Below, in pieces: positions 26,201 through 35,200 of a stretch of 64,000 bases of DNA. Both the position numbers and the translations under genes were made by a program. Origin of the DNA: Spodoptera frugiperda (lineage: Eukaryota; Arthropoda; Insecta; Lepidoptera; Noctuidae); NCBI RefSeq assembly GCF_023101765.2, contig NC_064213.1, positions 12,524,001-12,588,000 on the forward strand. The letters are read 5' to 3'. Numbering within the stretch: the first letter of the stretch is position 1; each line of letters opens with the position of its first letter. The notes below the pieces were generated by a model that saw nothing but the letters and a program-made list of their open reading frames with translations, made no database searches and was not told the DNA's origin.

Positions 26201-29200
26201 TCAGCGCATAATGACGCAAAGACCAACTACAAACCAGTGTCGAACGTGAATCAGTAGCCAATCAAAAAGGCACTTTAAATGAAACGACACACAGTCGAGT
26301 TTTTATCTAAAGTGTGTTGTGAGGTTGGCAGACAGACTGGCGCCAGATAAGATGTGTGGGTGTGTTATTTACATACATAATATATACTTGGATATATTAT
26401 GAACGTATTCAAGCGTAGTGCCATGCGCAATTATTCGATAACAAACGGTATTACGTCTGGTTTCTTTTAAAATGTGTTAAATATAATATATGTATATGTA
26501 TATGTGATTTGATAACACTATTTTATGAATTTATAGCAAAATATATCTTTTAACAGAATCACTTCTATATTATTTTATTAATAAAAAACAAGTTTATGCG
26601 TAGGTAAAGTAATAAGTTACCGCGATCATCTTTCGGAGCAAGGGTTGGAACGGGATGATTTTTAGTTAGTAGGCAAAGAGAGACATGTTCTAGTTGACTT
26701 TAAATAGGTTTCATCTCATTCTCTTATTTTTTTAATATCTGCTTCAAGCCTCGTATCTACTAGGTAAAATGCTAAAACATCTAGCACCTTAGCGCGGCGA
26801 AATAATGATGAAAATTGTTTGTAAAACAAACAGCGTATTACAACATCGTCCGCCCACGCATGATTTCGTTCTCAAAATAAATTCATTCATGTGCACGTCA
26901 CGTCACACGCTAATATTTGCTGCTTAACAACATGTTGCGTCGAAATATTGTTAAGAATTTACGTTGCGCGGCAACACAGGCAACATTGCACAATGCTGAA
27001 TATATAATTATCATGTTTCGTGGCAATAGTCGCACCATGCAACATTGCACAATGCTGAATAATAATATATCATGTTGCGTGGCGACAGTGGCAATATGCA
27101 ACATTGCACAATGCTAAATAAATATCATGATTCGTGGCAACAGTAGCAATATGCAACATTGCTCAATGCTGAATAATATATCATGTTGCGTGGCAACAGT
27201 AGCAACATGCAACATTGCTCAATGCAGAATATATATCATGTTTCATGGCAATAGTCGTACTATGCAACATTGCACAATGCTAAATAAATATTATGGTTCG
27301 TGGCAACAGTGCCAACATGCAATATTGCACAATGCTGAATAATCATGTTGCGGGGTAACGTGCAACATTGCACAATGCTGAATATACAACATGTTTCGTG
27401 GCAACAGTAGCAACATGCAACATTGCTCAATGCAGAATATATATCATGTTGCGTGGCAACAGTAGCAACATGCAACATTGCTCAATGCAGAATATATATC
27501 ATGTTGCGTGGCGACAGTGGCAACATGCAACATTGCTCAATGCTGAATATATATCATGTTGCGTGGCAACAGTGGCAACATGCAACATTGCTCAATGCTG
27601 AATATATATCATGTTGCGTGGCAACAGTGGCAACATGCAATATTGCATAATAAGACTTACAACATTTTACACTCAGTTAATGATTACTTAACTTAACTTA
27701 AAATTGTTTTTGTAAGGTAGTTTAAGTAATCATTAAACTCTGAGTACGTCAAAATGTTGAGTAATTGGACTAAAATAATATTTTCCACAGGGATGGCGTA
27801 ACTGTGAGTTTGACGGAAGCTCGAAGGTCGGAGGTGGTTTGCGCAGGGATCCTAATCCTGGTATGCGTCGTGTCTCCAATCATCATAGTGCTGGTTAGAA
27901 ATGCTGTGAACACCATACAGGTATTTTTTTTCTATAGAATTCACTTGTAAATGAGTCGATCATTTTTATCGCAGAGTCAATGACCGCTGTGTTTATTTTA
28001 TTTACCCGCTTCTGCTAGCTGCCTTGCCCACGCGTTTCGTTGCGCGATACCAAAATAAAAAGTAGGTATTGTGTGTATATAATATGTGTTAGTATTACAG
28101 ACTATAGTATATTTTTATTTTTAACGATAGCCTAGCAGAACGGTAACCTCTAGCTCTTATTTTTTTACTCAGATTTAATACTATTGTGAAATGCAGCTAA
28201 TACGCATTGATACAATTAAAGGGGCGCGTACGCACGTCACCGTTGCGTCGGCGCCGCATGCGTGGGCGTGGCAAGTCATTGACCGAGAACGAACTTGCAC
28301 CATTCATTGCAACCTTACATAAGACTTTGTATACAAGTCACATCTCATTAACATTTGCTGGCCTTTGTTAACTTTAAACTGTACTAATTGACTGTTCTTA
28401 GGGTTATTTTTTTCTGGTTCTTTAAATATTGATGTTACATTCGATGTGCTATGAAGATGCACCGTCTCAAATGAGCTGTGCGAGGAAGATGCGCAGTTCG
28501 AGTATGCGATGTATTGATAGTAGGGAAGTCATCCATTGTACGCATATCATGGCACGCATCCATAGGACGCATTTTTACATATAAAAACAGCTTAGCCGAG
28601 TCGTATTCTACCAGTGCTAAGCTATGTATGCCAATGAATATGAACGGTGGAAGCCAAACGCATCCACAGCATATAGCATAGCACATCTCTGGTGGAAAAG
28701 CAACCTAACGTTAAAGTTTTTGGTCGTTATTCTCCAAATGAATCCTGTATCGTGGGTACATGACACCCAGACCTTGAAAAACAATTTGTGAATCACACAA
28801 AGAGTTGTTGAGTGCGGCAATCGAACCCGCTTTATGTTGCGTCCAGCTATCCCATTCGTTAATTATTATGTTATCGGCTTACTCACGTAATGTTTTGTCG
28901 AGGAACTCGACTAGTTTCAAGCCATGCTAGAGACGCGGCGATTGTCGCGCTGCTACTTCGCTGCGTCGTGTGTCGCGGAATGCTGCTCATGAATATGAGC
29001 CTCTAGCATGGCTTGAAACTAGTCGAGTTCCTCGTCAAAACAAAACGTGAGTAAGCCGATAACATAATAATTAATTTAGTATGTCTCACGAAAGTTACAA
29101 TAAAATTATCCCATTCGTTTAGTTTTCAAATGATTACAGCTTCAGTATTTTTTCAGGTATATGCAAGTAACTTGGCTGAAAAGGCTCGGGAGTTGGAATA

Positions 29201-32200
29201 TGAGAAAGAACTAAGTGACTCCTTACTCTACCAGATGCTGCCTCCTAGTATTGCCAAACAACTGAAACAGACACAGCAGGTGCGTTTGAAGGAGCTTACA
29301 GTTTTCTGTCTTATTACAAAACAATAAAGTTTAAAATCTGTTAACGAAGCTTGACAAATTCATTACCATCAATCAATAGCCTGAAATAGTCTACTTTTCG
29401 ACCACCTCTATACAAGTCGCCATAATCTCCACACGTAAAAGCCAAGTTAGGGGTCGCATTTTAAAAAAAAAATCAGAGTGAAGAGAGCTGAAGCGTTCTG
29501 ATTGGTTGGTCCATAGGAGTCGGCCAATCAGAGCACAAAACACAGTCTCGTTTCGGTCTTGTTAAACGTTACGTAATAAATAACCTTGAACTCAGTCCTC
29601 AGGTTTATCAGAGAGCGCGACTGCCCGGCCTCCGTTAAGTATGTGATAACATGTACTGATACAAAAGTTGGCGCTTTATATACAAACGTTTATATACAAC
29701 CTGTAACAAAAAGAAGCTATACATAATATCAATTGCACGGTTTCTAGATAACATAACAAACGATACGGGACGGGTTTTTTAACCTCATGTTTTTCATGGT
29801 ACCAAGTTATGAATTTTTCCAATACCTACGCATGCGCTGCCAAAATTAGGTTGACAGGTACTAGGCAATCAGATTGACAGAAGAAATGTTTCATAATATT
29901 AGTGAGTGACCCTTGTAGTGTTGTGACACGTTTGTATGATTTGAAATCAAGAACCATGCAATACCAAGTATTTGGTACTAATTTTTTTTAAACATAATAT
30001 ATTTTAAGCTGAAACTTCGTGTAGAGATTCTATTCGACCTGTATTCTTCAGCGCTTCTTGATGTATATAATAATGTATAAAAAATGTTACACGTTGTGAT
30101 AGGGGCGAGACTTCTAACCCGTTAAGGCTGATTACGATTACGATACTAATATGATCGACAAAAGTCGATACGCCCCTCACTAAAAATTACCCCGTTCTTT
30201 CTATCTGCGGGTTTCTTTTATCGTGATATCCTGGGTCGCATGACACGCTAGAAACTCCAAACAACGATGTGTGGATCACACAAAGATTTGCTCCGTAAGG
30301 ATTTTTTTTCTATTTTGTCATATAAGATAACAATACTTAAAACTTACATAAAATAAGACGAACATTAAAATAAAAATTAAGTAGTCATCTACCCTATAGT
30401 TATATAAAAAAAACTATTTTCGATTTACACGTAGAAATGAAATTACACATCAACATACCTATGCTACGTACATATTTAAATGCATTATTCACCTTATAAC
30501 GTTAAAAATAACGTTTACTTTTCAACGTATCCGTGTATTTTACTTTAATTTTGCGGAGTAATATACCTTTCTATGCCTTCTTTTCATGAATCTGGAAACT
30601 TTTAATGAGTTTTTACGAAAATTCCACAACGTCTATTGAAGTTTGTAATTATGTTTCGCTGTTTTTGTTGTTCCTTGTCATAAAAATAACCGCAAATTTT
30701 CATGGATTTCTCTGTATATATACTTCAGAAGTAATTAATGTCCTTTATAATGTTTAGGTTTAATTATGTATTGTCAGGCAAATAGAGATAAATGGTTTCT
30801 CTACATAAAAGTTGCGTATTTTCTGCTTTTTTTTTTGAGAAACGGTGCCTCGTTCGTATAATATTCGTAAGGGTGACTGGCAACCGGAGCTGCGGACTAC
30901 CTAGCGGGTTTACCAGGGCTCAGGCTCGAAAAGCAGGAGAAGGAACGGGGTGGTTTTTAGTCAGTAAGAGTCTGTCACTCCCTCTCGCCTCGCCCAAAGC
31001 GGGAGAAGTCATTGGATGATTTTCCTCCTTCAAAAAAAAAAGGGTGATTGGCAAACAATTTATTGATCTCAAGTAGGATTTCCTAGTTATACAAAGGTTT
31101 ACGTGGTGTTTTTGTGTTTTTAGACTTAAGAGTGGCATGCGGATTAAGGTCTCAGCACACATATGGGATCGGAAAGGGATCGTAACCGTAACGCCTTTTG
31201 CCTCGCTGTCAACCAGGCGTCAACCGACCGTATGCACGTAACGAAAGCGTATCAGCAGCGCCTGAGTCAACTCGGCTACGGCTAGGCGACACCGCGCTTA
31301 CGCCTGGCCGTCCCGTCGCGGGAGGGGAAAGGGGAAAGGGTGGACGAAGAGATGTGGGCTCGGGCGGACTACGTAAGCGCGGGTACGGAGAGATGTCGGA
31401 GAAACGTAAGCGCGGGGACGATGAGCCGTAAGCGCGGGAATTCAAGTTCGGAGCCTGCCTAAAGCGGGAGAAGTCATTGGATGATTTTCCACCTTCAAAA
31501 AAAAAAGGGTGACTGGCAAACAATTTATTGATCTCAAGTAGGATTTCCTAGTTATACAAAGGTTTACGGGGTGTTTTTGTGTTTTTAGATTTAAGAGTGG
31601 CATGCGGATACAGCGTCCTTTGTTGGACGATGGATTCACCCCCTCTTAATTAAAAAAGGGTTTTTAAACCCAAATAACTCCTCCCTTTCTGGTTAAGCCG
31701 TGAGGTAGTGTCAGACTGGTACTGACTGAAAGCCACCCCGCTGCAACTTCAGCTTCAAACTAGACCCGCGGCCCTGGTCAAATTGTGTTGTTATGTTATT
31801 GTATGTCATGTCATGTCATCACGTCACGCCACGCTACGCCACGTCACGTTACGTCACGTCACGTTACGTCACGTCACATTACCTCCCAAGTAACAAAATA
31901 TGATCTTGTAGTGGTTCCGGATCAGGTCTATACCAGGCTAAACGTTTATAACCACGAGAAAGGACCCTTTTTATATGCGTACTTTTGCTAATAAAACTCT
32001 CATAGCAGACTTGGCGAGAGAAAAACCACTAAGAGACAGTTACTAGTGCTGTAAGCCTGTAAACCGTGCACTACAGGAGAACTTTGTTACTTGGGGTCGC
32101 ATTGTGTTATGTTATGTGTTTATGTTATTTACAGGTGCCAGCTGAATTCTTCTCTTCAGTGACTGTATACTTCAGTGATATAGTTGGTTTCACAGCCATT

Positions 32201-35200
32201 GCAGCTGTTTCTACACCGTATCAGGTACCTAATTATTTTTTGTATTCAAAAACGACATAGCTTCCTTTAAAGCATTTTATTTCAATTATTTCATATACAG
32301 ATGTAAACTTGGATGGAGCGACCACCGTGTAGACGGATCACCTGATGGTAAGCAATCGTCGCTCTCTAAGGACACCTACAACATCAGAAGAGCTATACAA
32401 GATCGTTACGGCCTTTGGTGTGGAGTGTGGACACTTAGATGCGTGATTTCACACTGTAAAGGAGGCCATGACGTTACTCCTGTCTCTTCGGACTGCTTAG
32501 CGAGTTACCGGGCCTCTAGCTAGCAGGAGTAGGAACAGGGTGGTTTTTAATTAGTAAGAGTCCGACACTCCCTCTTGCCTCGCCCAAGGCCAAGAAGGGA
32601 TTAAATGATTTTTCACCCTCAAAAAATAAAATCACTCCTGTATAGCCGGATCAGTCATGTCGAAGCGTGGCTCTTCCATATATGAAAAAAAAATAGGTCA
32701 TTAAAATATTTTTATCACATTTTCAGGTGATAAGTTTCCTGAATTCAGTTTACAAGTTATTTGATGAGAAAATAGAATGCTATGATGTATACAAAATCGA
32801 GACGATTGGAGATTCGTACATGGTAGCGTCCGGGTTACCCGTTCGAAACGGTAAGAACATACTAATACATATTATCTATACATAATACATACATAACTGC
32901 CTCGTTGGTCGAGTGGTCGCAAGTGCGACTGCCGGACAAAAGGTCTCGGGTTCGATTCCCGGGTCGGGCAAAGTATGGCCGGGGTATTTTCGGTTTTTCG
33001 AGTCGACCACGGAGTCTGAAATTGTGTCCAGTATATTATGGCAATAAATAGGCTCACCCCCTATTACACGGGACTTATAACACAAATGGTGAAAAGTGGG
33101 TGTACATTGTATAACGGCATTACGTGTCGTAATGAGCACCTCTGTCTATCCCTTCGGGGATAAAAGGCGTGACGATGTTTTTTTTTAAAGAATATCTATT
33201 TTTTTTCAGGCAACAAGCATGCCACAGAAATAGCAAGTATGGCGTTAGAATTATTGGAAGCAACATCTATGTGTAGACTGCCGCATCGACCTGATCAGGT
33301 ACTAATCTAGGTAATAATTGTATCTGTGTTCATCTATACCCACCTTTAGACGAGCTATTGTTTCACCCGCTGACTATACGACACAAAAATACTTATTCAA
33401 TAGAAATAATGACGGGGTATGAAAATTAAAAATCTATTTAGTCCGTCAGTTATATATAAAACAGTAAAAATATATAATAATAGCATCCATAGCATGCATT
33501 TTCCTATAACAAAAAAAACCTAGCTTAGCTGAATCTGTTTCTATCAGTGCTAAGTTATGTGTACTGACCAATTAATATCTTCAGTGGTAGTCACATCCAA
33601 AGCAACGTAGCGTAGCGCAAATCTGTTGGAAAAGCACCTTTACTTTTTTGTCAAAGATATTATATCAAATTATCCACTCATAGTACCGAAACTAACGAAA
33701 AAACTAAACGAAAAGTATTCTAAAGTTTCGGGTCATAGTCTCTCTATACTGAACAATTTTTTGGAAAGAGCTTTACGCCACAAAATAAAAAAATAATAAT
33801 AAAATTCTTTATTTGTTTTCTACAAAAATAAACATTACATAAACCCACCAAACTGTTAAGACAGTTTGACGGCGCGAATAGCGCTCTAAATTACATATCT
33901 ATTTTAAACCTATTAATAATTATATAAACAAACAACAAAAACCTCGGAATAAACATTACCTTAACAAAAAAATCAATCAACTTATAATAACACTGATATT
34001 CATTAATATTTTTAAAAAGTACTATTTTTTATAATGCTTTGTCACTATTAATTAATTAGAAATTTAAGATCTATCCAAAGGCCTGAGATAGTCAACCTGC
34101 TACTACCAGCCGATTAAACGATTGTCTTTGCGAAGCTTTTAAGTGTGGGAGAGTCATGCTTCGGTACAAATGGGCCGGCTCGACTAGTGTGATACCACGG
34201 CCTCACAGAAAACCGACGTGACCCAACGCTTGCGTTGCGTCAAGTTACCGGAGTTACCCCCCATTCCCAATCTTCTCAATCCCCGATTCCCCAACAACCC
34301 TTAACCCCCAAAAGGCCGGCAACGCATTTGTAACGCCTCTGGTATTTAAAGCATTCATGGGCGGCGATGTTTGCTTACCATCAGGTGATCCGTCTGTTCG
34401 TTCGGGTCTTCTGGAGGTCTACGTCCATGACTGATCAATATACATCTTGTAGCTGATTTCACAATCAATTACAATAATTTTGTTCTAGACCTTATGCATG
34501 CGAAGTGGAATTCACATGGGACCCTGTGTCGCTGGTATTGTGGGAAGCAAGATGCCTCGGTACTGTTTATTCGGAGACACGATTAACACTGCGAGTAGAA
34601 TGGAGAGCACTGGAGAACGTGAGTACTTGAACGTGAAAACAAATTACGCTAGGGACTCTTAACTGTAAGCCATGACATGGCTTCAAACTAGTCAAGTTAC
34701 CTTGTTAAAAAATATTCTTTAGCTCGTCGCGATAGTGGTCAATATTCTTTGAACTCACACCATGTAAACAAACCTACCTGGCCCAATACACGATGTATTG
34801 AATTGTAAAAAGTGTCATAACGTATTTTCCTTTTTTCAGCGATGAAGATTCAAATATCGGATGATGTAAAAAAGGCTCTTGATAAAACGGGACTATTCCT
34901 AACGGCTCCGCGGGGCGTAGTTGATGTCAAGGTATTTATCTTTTCATATCAAAACTGCATATTAATTGTTGTTGTAATGTACTGCCTCGTTGGCCTAGTG
35001 GTTGCAAGTGCGACTGCTGGGCAAGGGGTCTCGGGTTCGATTCCCGGGTCGGGCGAAGTATTACTGGGCCTTTTTCGGTTTTACGAAAATTTCTCAGTAG
35101 TAGCACGGAGTCTGGAAATGTGCCCGGTATATGGCAATAGGCTCACCACCTATTACATGGGACTTACAACATAAATTGTGAAAAGTGGGTGTACACAGTG

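Noticed and set aside
26917..27650. Several overlapping open frames on both strands over the minisatellite, rich in Cys, His and Asn
   Set aside because: The 55-bp repeat lacks stops in several frames, so the frames are by-products. They have no start context or other gene signals.
31209..31523. Open frames over the GC-rich island
   Set aside because: Overlapping frames on both strands, with no conserved motif, entering a LINE tail. Composition explains the lack of stops.
32898..32975. Possible tRNA gene (A- and B-box-like sequence)
   Set aside because: It cannot fold a complete cloverleaf by eye and continues into a conserved non-tRNA body. It is repeated about eleven times in the window, so it is a SINE head.
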